Origin: Roseomonas sp. HF4
GTDB lineage: Bacteria > Pseudomonadota > Alphaproteobacteria > Acetobacterales > Acetobacteraceae
Reading direction: 5' to 3'
Assembly: GCF_005222755.1 (NCBI RefSeq)
Contig: NZ_STGD01000012.1
Coordinates: 124,001-188,000 of the forward strand
Length of the DNA: 64,000 nt
In this document: positions 26,785 through 37,179 of the stretch, in pieces
Numbering within the stretch: position 1 is the first letter of the stretch
Layout: every line of letters begins with the position of its first letter
The notes under the pieces: generated by a model
What the model was told of the DNA's origin: nothing
Database searches by the model: none
The model's input: the letters and a program-made list of their open reading frames with translations, nothing else
Made by a program: the position numbers and the translations under genes

Positions 26785-27362
26785 GGCAGCGGCGTCGCCA
26801 TCATCCGGCTGCGGCCCTCGTTGCCCTGCGTCTCCACCAGGCGGAGGAAGGCGCCCTCGCCCTCGAGCACGATGCGCTGCACGGCGGCGCGCACGCGGGG
26901 CGAGCGCGGCACCAGTCGGAGGCGCCAGGCGCGCGCATCGCCCGTGAAGGCGACCTCGTGATGCGCCCGCAGGGTCGCGAGATCCCCGGCCAGCGTCGCG
27001 CGGATGGCTTCCACCAGCGGGCGGATCTCGGGCGAAGCGTCGAGGTCGATCGTCTCCCGCACCCCGCGCTGCGGGCGTTCCAGCGTCACGCGGTCGCCCT
27101 CGACCAGGAAGGTCTCGGGCACGGGTTCCAGCGTGCGCTTCTCGAGCCGGTCGGGGGCGCGCCAGAGCAACACGCCGCGGGAGACGAGCGGCCGGTCGAG
27201 CTCCGGCATCTCCTTCTCCTCGACGAAGGCGGCGCGGCTTTCGCGCACGGCGGCCAGGCCCGCCATGACGGCGGCGAGCGGGTCCGGCGCCTGCGCCGCG
27301 AGCGGGAGCGGGAGAGCTAGCGCCAGGAGCGCGCGGCGCGCCACCGCCCCGCGCCGCGCCAT
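26781..27362 (-). CDS. LolA-like periplasmic carrier (ApeL-like)
   Basis: 193 residues. A signal peptide (about 1-24, ending PLAAQA) precedes a LolA-like beta-barrel recognised from RGVLLWRAPDRLEKRTLEP, ETFLVEGDRVTLE and a final WRLRLVPRSP segment. LolA-type carriers shuttle lipid-anchored cargo across the periplasm. Here it is first in the operon and coupled to an MMPL exporter, as in aryl-polyene loci, so the cargo is probably a lipid rather than ordinary lipoproteins. It starts 2 bases after the pckA stop, so it may also be reached by pckA transcripts. Confidence 0.85.
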   Translation of the reverse strand: MARRGAVARRALLALALPLPLAAQAPDPLAAVMAGLAAVRESRAAFVEEKEMPELDRPLVSRGVLLWRAPDRLEKRTLEPVPETFLVEGDRVTLERPQRGVRETIDLDASPEIRPLVEAIRATLAGDLATLRAHHEVAFTGDARAWRLRLVPRSPRVRAAVQRIVLEGEGAFLRLVETQGNEGRSRMMATPLP

Positions 27363-27364
27363 GC

Positions 27365-28960
<1,596 letters not shown>

Positions 28961-29059
28961 GCGGTGCTGCTCTCCTGGACGTCTCGGGTCGAGCCGATGA
29001 CGGCGCCATGTCCGCGACGCGAAGGGCAGAATTGCGGCGGTGCCGGGCCGCCCGCGGGG

Positions 29060-29794
29060 TCACCCCGCCGGCGTCGGCCTCGCCCGTCCCTCCCGCGCCG
29101 CACGGATCAGCGCCGCGCGAACGTCGTCCGCATCGCTTACCGGCGCTAAGAACGCAAGACGAACCGTTCGGTTACCTTCGGACAGGTCGCAGCCATCGAC
29201 ATCGACCGCGACCAGCCGCCAGGCGCCGGGTCCGGCACCGAGCAGGCCCTCGGCGATGGCCGCCACGGCATCAGAATGATCCTCGTTCACGTGCTGAATG
29301 ATCTCGGCTTCCGCGGCCTGCACGGCCTCCGCCGCGGCCGGGTCGGGCGCCAATTCGCCGGGCCTGATCCGTTCGGCCCTGGCGAAGCCGCCAACGCGCA
29401 GCGCGCCGCCGATCCGCAACCGCCACAGCCCGAAATCCGCGAAGTCGGCATAGAGCGCCGCATAGGGGTGGCGCGCCAGCCAGCGCGCCTTGAGTGCCGG
29501 CACCTCGGCCTCGGGCACCGGTTCCGCGAGGCCCGTGACGGTCACGCGCGGCGCGGTCTGCGGGTTCGGCCCGTCTGGAGCGCCCATGAAGATCAGGGCG
29601 CAGCGCGGTTCGGCCGCGAGGTGCCGCGTGTGCTCCGACAGCGTCGAGAGCCAGAGCAGCGGCGAGAGGTCCGGCGCCGGCGCCGGTGTCACGAGGCTCG
29701 CGAAGGGCTGCCCCGACACGGCCGTCGCGAGCGTCGCCCACGCCGTGCCCCGGATCAGCGCCCGGGCCTCCGCGATCCCTTCCTCCGATGCCAT
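29060..29794 (-). CDS. HugZ-type haem-binding/pyridoxamine-phosphate-oxidase-fold protein
   Basis: 244 residues. An N-terminal split-barrel flavin/haem-binding domain (about 10-150; [19 protein letters not shown]) is joined to a C-terminal DUF2470 domain (about 160-240; [12 protein letters not shown], with the histidines that ligand haem in family members). HugZ proteins degrade or bind haem. The ATG at 29794 was chosen over a 17-residue extension lacking conservation. It lies between pckA and chvI, interrupting the usual divergent pair. Confidence 0.87.
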   Translation of the reverse strand: MASEEGIAEARALIRGTAWATLATAVSGQPFASLVTPAPAPDLSPLLWLSTLSEHTRHLAAEPRCALIFMGAPDGPNPQTAPRVTVTGLAEPVPEAEVPALKARWLARHPYAALYADFADFGLWRLRIGGALRVGGFARAERIRPGELAPDPAAAEAVQAAEAEIIQHVNEDHSDAVAAIAEGLLGAGPGAWRLVAVDVDGCDLSEGNRTVRLAFLAPVSDADDVRAALIRAAREGRARPTPAG

Positions 29795-29898
29795 TGCCGC
29801 CTCCGGCCCGTCTCGTGCCACAATCGGGGCCGAAGGTGGGCCCACCCCCGGCGCGGCGCAACCGCGGCCGGCCGCCCCGCCCGGAGCCCCGGAGAGAC

Positions 29899-30600
29899 AT
29901 GCCGCAGACCATCGCCCTCGTGGACGACGACCGCAACATCCTCACCAGCGTGCAGATGACGCTGGAGGCCGAGGGCTACACGGTCCGCACCTACACCGAC
30001 GGGGAAAGCGCGCTGCAGGGCCTGATGGCCAAGCCCGCCGACCTCGCCATCCTCGACATCAAGATGCCGCGCATGGACGGGATGGAGCTGCTGCAGCGGC
30101 TGCGCCAGCGGTCCAACATGCCGGTCGTCTTCCTCACCAGCAAGGATGAGGAGGTGGACGAGCTGATGGGGCTGCGCCTCGGCGCGGACGACTACATCAC
30201 GAAGCCCTTCAGCCAGCGCCTGCTGATCGAGCGCATCCGCGCGCTGCTCCGTCGCAACGAGGCGAGCCGCGCCGAGGGGTCCGGCGCGCCACCGGGCGGC
30301 GTGATCGCGCGCGGCGACCTCGTGCTCGATGAGACGAAGCACACCTGCGTCTGGAAGGGCGGGCAGGTGCAGCTGACGGTCACGGAATTCCTGCTGGTCA
30401 AGGCGCTCGCGATCCGCCCCGGCATGGTCAAGAACCGCGACCAGCTGATCGACGCGGCCTATGGGGAGAACATCTACGTCGACGACCGCACCATCGACAG
30501 CCACGTCAAGCGCATCCGCAAGAAGTTCCGCCAGGTGGACGGCGAGTTCGACCAGATCGAGACGCTCTACGGCATCGGCTATCGCTACAAGGAAGCCTGA
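29899..30600 (+). CDS. chvI: Response regulator ChvI
   Basis: 233 residues: receiver domain (about 1-120, phosphoacceptor D53 in [12 protein letters not shown], lysine in FLTSKDEE) and OmpR-type winged-helix DNA-binding domain (about 135-230, ending YGIGYRY). ChvI of rhizobia controls envelope, acid and host responses. GGAGAG lies 2-8 bases before the ATG, a strong ribosome site. It is followed after 23 bases by its kinase gene. Confidence 0.95.
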   Translation: MPQTIALVDDDRNILTSVQMTLEAEGYTVRTYTDGESALQGLMAKPADLAILDIKMPRMDGMELLQRLRQRSNMPVVFLTSKDEEVDELMGLRLGADDYITKPFSQRLLIERIRALLRRNEASRAEGSGAPPGGVIARGDLVLDETKHTCVWKGGQVQLTVTEFLLVKALAIRPGMVKNRDQLIDAAYGENIYVDDRTIDSHVKRIRKKFRQVDGEFDQIETLYGIGYRYKEA

Positions 30601-30623
30601 CATGACCGGCGCGGCCGCCCCGC

Positions 30624-32324
30624 ATGCCTGACGGGTCCGCGCAGGGCCGGGCCGGCGCCGCGCAGCGGAGCGAGGCCGCCGCGGCCCCGCGCCGCGCGCG
30701 CCGCTTCTCGCCGCTGCTGCGCCGCATCCTGCTGGTCAACGCGGTGCCGCCGGCGCTGCTCGCCGCCTCGCTACTCTATCTCGACCAGTACCAGAACGGG
30801 CTGCTCGCCGCCGAGGTCGAGGGCCTGCGCACCCAGGCCCGCATCTATGCCGGCGGCATCGCCGAGGCCGCCGTGCGCATCGACGGCGAACGCGCCTTCC
30901 TGGTGCCCGAGGCCGCGCGCCCACTGCTGCGCCGCCTGGTCGAGCCTTCCCCCAACACCCAGGCGCGGCTGTTCGACAATACCGGGCTCATGATCGCTGA
31001 CAGCCGCGTGCGCGAAGGCCCGGGCGGCGCCGTGGTGACCGAGCCGCTGCCGCCGCCCGAACCCCGCGGCGCGCTGACCGCGACCGTCGCCGGCGTCTAT
31101 GACCGGCTGGTCGGCGTGCTGCCCCAGGGACTGCGCGGCGGCGGGACCAGCGGCGCGGTCGCGGTCGATATCGGCCCCGATGCGCCCGACTTCGACTGGC
31201 AGCCCGACCTCGGCCCCGACCGGCGGGAGGAACTGCGCCTGGCGCTCGAAGGCGGCGTGCGGCCCTATATCCGGCGCACCGGGGATGGCCGCCTGCTGGT
31301 CAGCGTCGCCGAGCCCGCGCGGCGCGGCGCGCAGAGCGTGGGCATCGTGCTGCTGACGCGCGAAGCGCGCGAGGTGGACCAGCGGCTGTTCCAGATCCGC
31401 GCCTCGGTGCTGCTGCTGTTCGGCACGGCGCTGATGCTGACCGTGCTGCTGTCCTTCTACCTGGCGCGCACCATCGCGACGCCGATGCTCGACCTCGCGC
31501 GCGCGACGCAGCGCATCCGCGAGGGCGAGGGCCGGGCGGATTCCGTGCCCGAGCCGCTGCTCGCCCGCAACGACGAGATCGGCGTGCTGGCGCGCGACCT
31601 GCAGAACTCCGCCCGCGCGCTCTGGGCGCGGATCGACGCGAATGAACGTTTCGCCGCCGACGTCGCGCATGAACTGCGCAACCCGCTGACCAGCGTGCGC
31701 AGCGCGCTCGAGACGCTGAAGCGCGTCGAGAACCCCGAGAGCCGCAGCCGGCTACTCGCTATCATCGCGGAGGACGCGGTCCGGATGGACCGGCTGATCG
31801 GCGACATCTCGGACAGTTCGCGCGTGGACGCGGAGCTGTCGCGCACCGTCTCGACGCCGGTCGACATCGCGCCGATCCTGGCCGCGCTGTCGGACCTGCA
31901 CGAGGCGACGCGCAAGGAGGACGACCCCGTCGTCCTGCTTGACGCGCCGCCCGGGCCGCTGGTCGTGCGCGGCGTCGAGGGGCGAATCGTGCAGGTTTTC
32001 CGCAACCTGCTCGGCAATGCGTTGTCCTTCAGCCCGGCGCGCGGGAAGGTGCTGGTGAAGGCGCGCGCGACCGGCGGGACGGTCGAGGTCGCGATCGAGG
32101 ATGAAGGCCCCGGCATCCCCGAGCAGAAGCTCGAGAGCATCTTCGAACGGTTCTATTCCGAACGCCCGAGCGGCGAGCGCTTCGGCCAGCATTCCGGCCT
32201 TGGCCTGTCGATCAGCCGGCAGATCGTGGAAGGGCTGCGCGGCACGATCGCGGCCGAGAACCAGCGCGGCGCGGACGGCGCGGTGGCCGGCGCCCGCTTC
32301 GTCGTCCGCCTGCCGGCCGCGTGA
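30624..32324 (+). CDS. chvG: Sensor histidine kinase ChvG
   Basis: 566 residues: N-terminal helix near 33-52, a periplasmic sensor domain of about 210 residues, second helix near 255-280, HAMP linker, phosphoacceptor H349 in VAHELRNP, and ATPase motifs DEGPGIP and GLGLSISRQI. It pairs with ChvI. In the usual alphaproteobacterial order hprK and PTS genes follow chvG; here a GMC oxidoreductase gene follows instead. Confidence 0.95.
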   Translation: MPDGSAQGRAGAAQRSEAAAAPRRARRFSPLLRRILLVNAVPPALLAASLLYLDQYQNGLLAAEVEGLRTQARIYAGGIAEAAVRIDGERAFLVPEAARPLLRRLVEPSPNTQARLFDNTGLMIADSRVREGPGGAVVTEPLPPPEPRGALTATVAGVYDRLVGVLPQGLRGGGTSGAVAVDIGPDAPDFDWQPDLGPDRREELRLALEGGVRPYIRRTGDGRLLVSVAEPARRGAQSVGIVLLTREAREVDQRLFQIRASVLLLFGTALMLTVLLSFYLARTIATPMLDLARATQRIREGEGRADSVPEPLLARNDEIGVLARDLQNSARALWARIDANERFAADVAHELRNPLTSVRSALETLKRVENPESRSRLLAIIAEDAVRMDRLIGDISDSSRVDAELSRTVSTPVDIAPILAALSDLHEATRKEDDPVVLLDAPPGPLVVRGVEGRIVQVFRNLLGNALSFSPARGKVLVKARATGGTVEVAIEDEGPGIPEQKLESIFERFYSERPSGERFGQHSGLGLSISRQIVEGLRGTIAAENQRGADGAVAGARFVVRLPAA

Positions 32325-32329
32325 CGTCG

Positions 32330-32355
32330 CCGGGCCTGTCCGCCCGCGGGCCCGG
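32330..32355 (+). terminator. Possible terminator hairpin after chvG
   Basis: CCGGGCC (32330-32336) pairs with GGCCCGG (32349-32355) around a 12-base loop, shortly after the chvG stop. There is no T-run, so intrinsic termination is uncertain. Confidence 0.3.
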
Positions 32356-32393
32356 CCGGTATCCTGCCCCGATGACGCATCCGGGGACCGGCC

Positions 32394-33956
32394 ATGCATG
32401 ACGTGATCGTGGTAGGCGCAGGCTCGGCCGGGGCGGCGCTGGCCGCGCGGCTGTCGGAGGACCCGCGCCGGCGCGTGCTCCTGCTCGAGGCCGGCCGCGA
32501 CTGGCGCGCGCAGGACGCGCCGGCGGCGCTGCGCAGCCCGAACATCGTCCCCTTCATGCACGACCCGGCGCACCAGGCCGCCTGGCAATGGCCTGGCCTC
32601 ATGACGCGGCGCACGAAGGCGCAGGCCCCGAAATTCTACTGGCGCGGCAAGGCGCTTGGCGGGTCGTCGGCCGTCAATGCGCAGATCGCGATCCGCGGCG
32701 TGCCGGCGGCCTTCGACGCCTGGGCCGAGGCCGGCTGCGAGGGCTGGTCGGCGGCCGATGTCCTGCCGCTCTATGACATCATCGAGGACGACGCGCAGTT
32801 CGGCGCGCCCGGACGCCGCCAGGGCGGGCCGCTGCCGGTCTGGCGCATGCCGGAGGACCGCTGGGGCGCGGTGGACCGCGCGCTGCGCGACGCCGCGCGC
32901 ATGGCGGGCCATCCCTGGAAGCCCGACCTGAACGCACCGGAGGGGGAGGGCGTATCCTGCAACCCGATCAACCTGCGCGACGGGCAGCGCGTCACGACGA
33001 ACGACGGGTACCTGGAACCGGCGCGCGGGCGGGCGAACCTCGCGATCCGTGGCGACGCGCTGGTCGACCGCGTGCTGTTCGACGGCCGCCGCGCGCGCGG
33101 CGTGCGCCTGCGCTTCGGGAACGGTCCGTGGGAGGAGGTCGCGGCGCGGGAGGTCGTGCTCTCGGCCGGCGCGATCCACAGCCCCGGCATCCTGATGCGC
33201 AGCGGCATCGGGCCGGCGGAGGACCTCCGCGCGCTCGGCGTCGACGTGCTGCACGACCTGCCCGCGGTCGGCCGGCACTTCATGGACCACCCGATCCTGC
33301 GCGCGAGCCTGGCGCTGAAGCCGGGCCACCGCGCGGCCGGCGCCGATGCACGCCACACCAATTGCTGCGTTACCTACAGCAGCGGCCATGGCGGCGAGCG
33401 CGACATGATCCTGATCGCCTACAACCATCGCGGCTTGGCGCCGGAAGGCGAGGTTGCGCCGGTCGGCGCCATCGGGGTCGCGCTCTACGATGCGCTGTCG
33501 CGGGGCGAGGTGCGGCTCGTCTCCGCCGATCCGGACGCGCAGCCGGTGGTCGAGGAGAACATGCTCGACCATCCGCAGGACCGGCTGCGGATGCGCGACG
33601 GCGTGCGGCGGCTCGCGCGGCTCTGTGCCCTGGAGCCCGTGGCGGGGATCGCGGAAGCGATCACCTTCGGCGAGACGGCGCATACGATCGCCGAGGCCGC
33701 CGCGCTGCCCGACGATGCGCTGGACGCGCTGATGCTGCAGGAGGCGAGCGACATCCAGCACGCCGCCGGCACCTGCCGGATGACGGCGCACGAGGATCCG
33801 CGCGGCGTGGTGGACCCGGACCTCCGCGTGCGCGGCGTGCAGGGACTGCGCGTCGCGGATGCCTCGGTCATGCCCGCCGATTGCCGTGCCAACCTGCACT
33901 TCACCTGCGTCATGATCGGCGAGATGGCGGCGCGGCGGATCAGGGCCGCGCGCTGA
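32394..33956 (+). CDS. GMC-family FAD oxidoreductase (choline-dehydrogenase-like)
   Basis: 520 residues. The FAD-binding GAGSAGAALAARL is at the N terminus, GGSSAVNAQIAIRG matches GMC signature 1 and GAIHSPGILMRSGIG matches signature 2. The C-terminal HAAGTCRM and CRANLHFTC segments hold the catalytic His region. It oxidises an alcohol of unknown identity. The gene overlaps the convergent glycosyltransferase gene by 17 bases. Confidence 0.92.
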   Translation: MHDVIVVGAGSAGAALAARLSEDPRRRVLLLEAGRDWRAQDAPAALRSPNIVPFMHDPAHQAAWQWPGLMTRRTKAQAPKFYWRGKALGGSSAVNAQIAIRGVPAAFDAWAEAGCEGWSAADVLPLYDIIEDDAQFGAPGRRQGGPLPVWRMPEDRWGAVDRALRDAARMAGHPWKPDLNAPEGEGVSCNPINLRDGQRVTTNDGYLEPARGRANLAIRGDALVDRVLFDGRRARGVRLRFGNGPWEEVAAREVVLSAGAIHSPGILMRSGIGPAEDLRALGVDVLHDLPAVGRHFMDHPILRASLALKPGHRAAGADARHTNCCVTYSSGHGGERDMILIAYNHRGLAPEGEVAPVGAIGVALYDALSRGEVRLVSADPDAQPVVEENMLDHPQDRLRMRDGVRRLARLCALEPVAGIAEAITFGETAHTIAEAAALPDDALDALMLQEASDIQHAAGTCRMTAHEDPRGVVDPDLRVRGVQGLRVADASVMPADCRANLHFTCVMIGEMAARRIRAAR

Positions 33957-35016
33957 CGGCGCCGATCGGCACCAATGCGGCGCGGAACTGCGCGGCGCAG
34001 GCCTCCCAGGACCAGGCCTCGGCATGGGCGCGGCAGGCGCCCCGGTCGCAGTCCAGCGCGCGCAGGCAGGCCGCCCGCAGATCCTCGTCAAGCGCGCCGA
34101 TGCGCGCGTCGGTCACGACGTCGCGCGGCCCGGTCACGGGGAAGGCCGCGACCGGCGTGCCGGCGGCCAGCGCCTCCAGCAGCACGAGCCCGAAGGTGTC
34201 GGTGCGCGACGGGAAGACGAAGACATCCGCCCCCGCATAGGACCGTGCGAGCAACCCATTGTCCCGATAGCCTGTGAAATGCGCGCCGGGGAACCGCGCC
34301 TGCAGTCCCGGGCGCGCCGGCCCGTCGCCCACCACCACCTTGGACCCCGGCAGGTCAAGCGCGAGGAAGGCCGCGATGTTCTTCTCGACCGCGACGCGCC
34401 CGGCATAGAGGAAGACCGGGCGGAGCAGGCCCTCCCACGGATCGCGCGGCTCGGGGCGGAAGCGCGCGAGGTCCACGCCGCGCGTCCAGGCGCGAAGCTT
34501 CGTGAAGCCGCGCGACGCGAGTTCCTCGCGCAGCGACCGCGTGGCGGCGAAGGTGCCGGCGCCGGCCTCGTGGAAGCGGCGCATCACTGCCCAGGACCAG
34601 GCGCGCGGGATGCGCGTGCGCGCGTGCAGGTAGTCCGGGAAGCGAGTGTGGAAGGCGGTGGTGAAAGGCCAGCCCCGCCGTCGGCAGAGGGCGCGCATCG
34701 CCCAGCCGAGCGGGCCCTCGGTCGCGATGTGCACGACATCCGGCGCGAAGGCTTCGACCAGCGCTCGCAGGCGCCGCGCGGGCGCGACCGCGAGCCGGAT
34801 CTCGGCATAGCCCGGCATGGGCAGGTTGACGAAGCGGTCGGGGCCGATCACCTCGACCGTGTCGCCGGCCGCGCGCAGGTGCTCGGCCACGATCGAGAGG
34901 GTGCGCACCACCCCGTTCACCTGCGGCAACCAGGCGTCGGAGACGATGAGGATGCGGAGCGGCGCGCCCCGCGTGCCGATGCTGTCGGCGGCGGGCGCCA
35001 TGGCGGCGTCGTCCAT
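33940..35016 (-). CDS. GT4-family glycosyltransferase (MgtA/SqdX-like)
   Basis: 358 residues of GT-B fold. The N-terminal RILIVSDAWLPQVNGVVRT and the IATEGPLGWAMR and FTTAFHTRFPDY segments match the alphaproteobacterial group of lipid glycosyltransferases related to SqdX and mannosyltransferase MgtA. The nucleotide-sugar site is SRTDTFGLVLLEALAAGTP. It lies 6 bases after the LpxH-like gene on the same strand, a pairing frequent in alphaproteobacteria, so it probably glycosylates a membrane lipid; sugar and acceptor are unknown. Confidence 0.9.
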   Translation of the reverse strand: MDDAAMAPAADSIGTRGAPLRILIVSDAWLPQVNGVVRTLSIVAEHLRAAGDTVEVIGPDRFVNLPMPGYAEIRLAVAPARRLRALVEAFAPDVVHIATEGPLGWAMRALCRRRGWPFTTAFHTRFPDYLHARTRIPRAWSWAVMRRFHEAGAGTFAATRSLREELASRGFTKLRAWTRGVDLARFRPEPRDPWEGLLRPVFLYAGRVAVEKNIAAFLALDLPGSKVVVGDGPARPGLQARFPGAHFTGYRDNGLLARSYAGADVFVFPSRTDTFGLVLLEALAAGTPVAAFPVTGPRDVVTDARIGALDEDLRAACLRALDCDRGACRAHAEAWSWEACAAQFRAALVPIGAVSARP

Positions 35017-35022
35017 CCGGCG

Positions 35023-35835
35023 TCAGGCGGCCGGCAGCGCGGCGGCGACGGCACGGCGCGACGCCCGCGCGAGGGACAGCCGGCTCTCGCGCACCCAGTC
35101 CACCAGCTCGAAGCGGCCGTCGGCGTGCTCGACCAGCGCGGTGCAGCTCTCCACCCAGTCGCCGTCGTTCATGTAGAGCACGCCCTGGACGTCGCGCATC
35201 TCCGCATGGTGGATGTGGCCGCAGATGACGCCGTCGAGGCCGCGTCGCTTCGCCTCGGTCGCGAGCGCGGTCTCGAAGCGGTCGATCGCCTTCACCGCTT
35301 CCTTGACCTGGCGCTTCAGCCACTGGGACAGCGACCAGTAGGGATAGCCGAGCCGCCGGCGCGCGCCATTGAACCAGCGGTTCAGCGTCAGCGCCCAGTC
35401 GTAGGCCCAGTCGCCCAGATGCGCGAGCACCTTGGCGTAGCGGATGACGCCGTCGAACTCGTCGCCATGGATCACCAGGAAGCGGCGGCCGTCGGCGGCC
35501 TCGTGCACCGCTTCGCGTTGCAGGCTGATGCCGGCGATCTCGAGCCCGAGCCAGTCGCGGAAGATCTCGTCGTGGTTGCCGGGGATGTAGACCACCTCGG
35601 TGCCGTGCCGCGCCATGCGCAGGACCAGGCGGATCGCCTCGTCGTGGTCGGCGTCCCAGTACCAGGACTTGCGCAGCCGCCAGCCATCCACGATGTCGCC
35701 CACCAGGTAGAGCCGCTCGCACTCCACCCGCTTCAGGAAATCCACCAGGAAGTCGCTCCGGCAGCCCCTGGTGCCGAGATGGACGTCCGAGAGGAAGATG
35801 CTGCGGTAGCGGCGACGCGCATTCGACTCGTGCAT
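35023..35835 (-). CDS. LpxH-like metallophosphoesterase
   Basis: 270 residues of calcineurin-like fold with all metal ligands visible: FLSDVHLG, VGDIVDGW, PGNHDE, VIHGDEFD and CGHIHHAE. It resembles UDP-2,3-diacylglucosamine pyrophosphatase, but belongs to the longer alphaproteobacterial group found beside GT4 lipid glycosyltransferases rather than in lipid A operons. The ATG at 35835 was chosen because the upstream extension is arginine-rich and unlike the family. It is divergent from the lipid kinase gene at 36074 across a 238-base gap in which no repeat or clear promoter was seen. Confidence 0.9.
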   Translation of the reverse strand: MHESNARRRYRSIFLSDVHLGTRGCRSDFLVDFLKRVECERLYLVGDIVDGWRLRKSWYWDADHDEAIRLVLRMARHGTEVVYIPGNHDEIFRDWLGLEIAGISLQREAVHEAADGRRFLVIHGDEFDGVIRYAKVLAHLGDWAYDWALTLNRWFNGARRRLGYPYWSLSQWLKRQVKEAVKAIDRFETALATEAKRRGLDGVICGHIHHAEMRDVQGVLYMNDGDWVESCTALVEHADGRFELVDWVRESRLSLARASRRAVAAALPAA

Positions 35836-36073
35836 CCGGCGGGCACTCCGTGCGGCGCTGGCCTCGGCGGGGCGCCCCCCGCGCGACTCGGCGCCGTGCT
35901 GCAGGTGGGCGGGGCGATAGCGCGGCGCCGCGACACGGCGCGTGAAACTTGCATGACGCGCTGCGCATCGTCGCGCGACGTGGCGCGCGGGCATCTAACG
36001 CGGCACCTTGTCACGTGATCGACGCGCGACCGTCGTCGAACCGCCACGGTCGCGCTGCCAGAAGGCGTGCCCC

Positions 36074-36955
36074 ATGCCTCCGCGGATGCTCATCGTGTTC
36101 AACCCCGCCGCCGGCGCGCGCCGGCGGCGTACGCTGCTGGTCGCGCTCGACCTGCTGCGCGGCCTCGGCCTGCGGCCGGACGTGGCCGAGACGACGCGCC
36201 GTGGCGACGCGGCCGACCTCGCGCGCGGCGCAGCGCGGGAGGGCGTGCGAATCGTGGTCGCGGCCGGCGGCGACGGCACCATCGCCGAGGTCGCCTCAGG
36301 CCTGTCGGGGTCGGACAGCGCGCTCGGCGTGCTGCCGCTCGGCACAGCGAATGTCCTGGCGCTGGAACTCGGCCTGCCGCGCGCGCCGGATCGCGCCGCC
36401 GCGGTCCTGGCGATGGGGCGCACGGCGCCGCTGCATCCCGGGCTGGCGCGCGACGCGGCGGGGCGGGAGACGCTGTTCGTGCAGATGTTCGGCGCCGGCT
36501 TCGACGCTGCGGTGGTGCATGCCCTGCCACCCGGTCTGAAGCGCGCCCTCGGCAAGGGGGCCTATGTGCTGCAGACGCTGCGCGAGATGCCGCGCCATCC
36601 CTTCGCGCCGATCGAGGTGACGGCGGATGGCCGCATGCAGACGGCGTCGAGCGCCATCGTCACCAAGGGGCGCCTCTATGCCGGGCGCTTCCTTCTGGCA
36701 CCCGGTGCCGATCCGCGCGCCGAGGGCTTCCATGTGGTGCTGTTCCGCGACCGCGGCGCGCTGGCGGCGCTACGGTATGGCGCGGCGCTGCCGCTCGGCC
36801 TTCTGCCGCGGATGCGCGGCGTCGAGATCCTGCGCGCGGAGCAGGTGCGCCTGTCGGGTGCGGGCGTGCCGGCGCAGGCTGATGGCGACGCGGCGGGATG
36901 CCTGCCGGTGGACATCCTCCCCGCGCCGAAGCCGATGCGGATTGTCGTGCCCTGA
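36074..36955 (+). CDS. Diacylglycerol-kinase-like lipid kinase (LCB5/YegS family)
   Basis: 293 residues. The N-terminal LIVFNPAAGARRRR and AAGGDGTIAEVASGL, followed by LGVLPLGTANVLALEL, are the nucleotide-binding hallmarks of the diacylglycerol/sphingosine kinase family. It phosphorylates a lipid hydroxyl. With the divergent LpxH-like and GT4 genes it probably forms a membrane-lipid module. ATG 36074 was chosen (another is at 36086); the longer frame from 36008 adds a non-conserved leader. Confidence 0.9.
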   Translation: MPPRMLIVFNPAAGARRRRTLLVALDLLRGLGLRPDVAETTRRGDAADLARGAAREGVRIVVAAGGDGTIAEVASGLSGSDSALGVLPLGTANVLALELGLPRAPDRAAAVLAMGRTAPLHPGLARDAAGRETLFVQMFGAGFDAAVVHALPPGLKRALGKGAYVLQTLREMPRHPFAPIEVTADGRMQTASSAIVTKGRLYAGRFLLAPGADPRAEGFHVVLFRDRGALAALRYGAALPLGLLPRMRGVEILRAEQVRLSGAGVPAQADGDAAGCLPVDILPAPKPMRIVVP

Positions 36956-37029
36956 TGCCGGCCGGCCGAGGCGGCGGCCCCTGGCAGGCACTGCCTCGAA
37001 GCCCGGAGGACAAGGGAACCCGCCCCCTG

Positions 37030-37110
37030 ATCGCGCCACCTCCCGGTGCCGGTGCCAAAGTCTCGAAGAAGGGAGGGGGTCTCGGGGGAGATTCTCCTCC
37101 CCGACCTTTC
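37030..37110. repeat. Intergenic hairpin repeat, family A copy 4
   Basis: GGTGCCGGTGCCAAAG, then GAAGAAGGGAGGGGG, then an imperfect GGGGGAGA/TCCTCCCC hairpin at about 37084-37102. The order of words is the same as at 4805-4854. It lies between convergent lipid-kinase and oxidoreductase genes. Confidence 0.6.
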
Positions 37111-37179
37111 GACCACCGTTCCCGCCCGGGACATGCGCCGGGCATGGCGAGACCCCTGCCCTGACGGCGTCCGGGTCGT

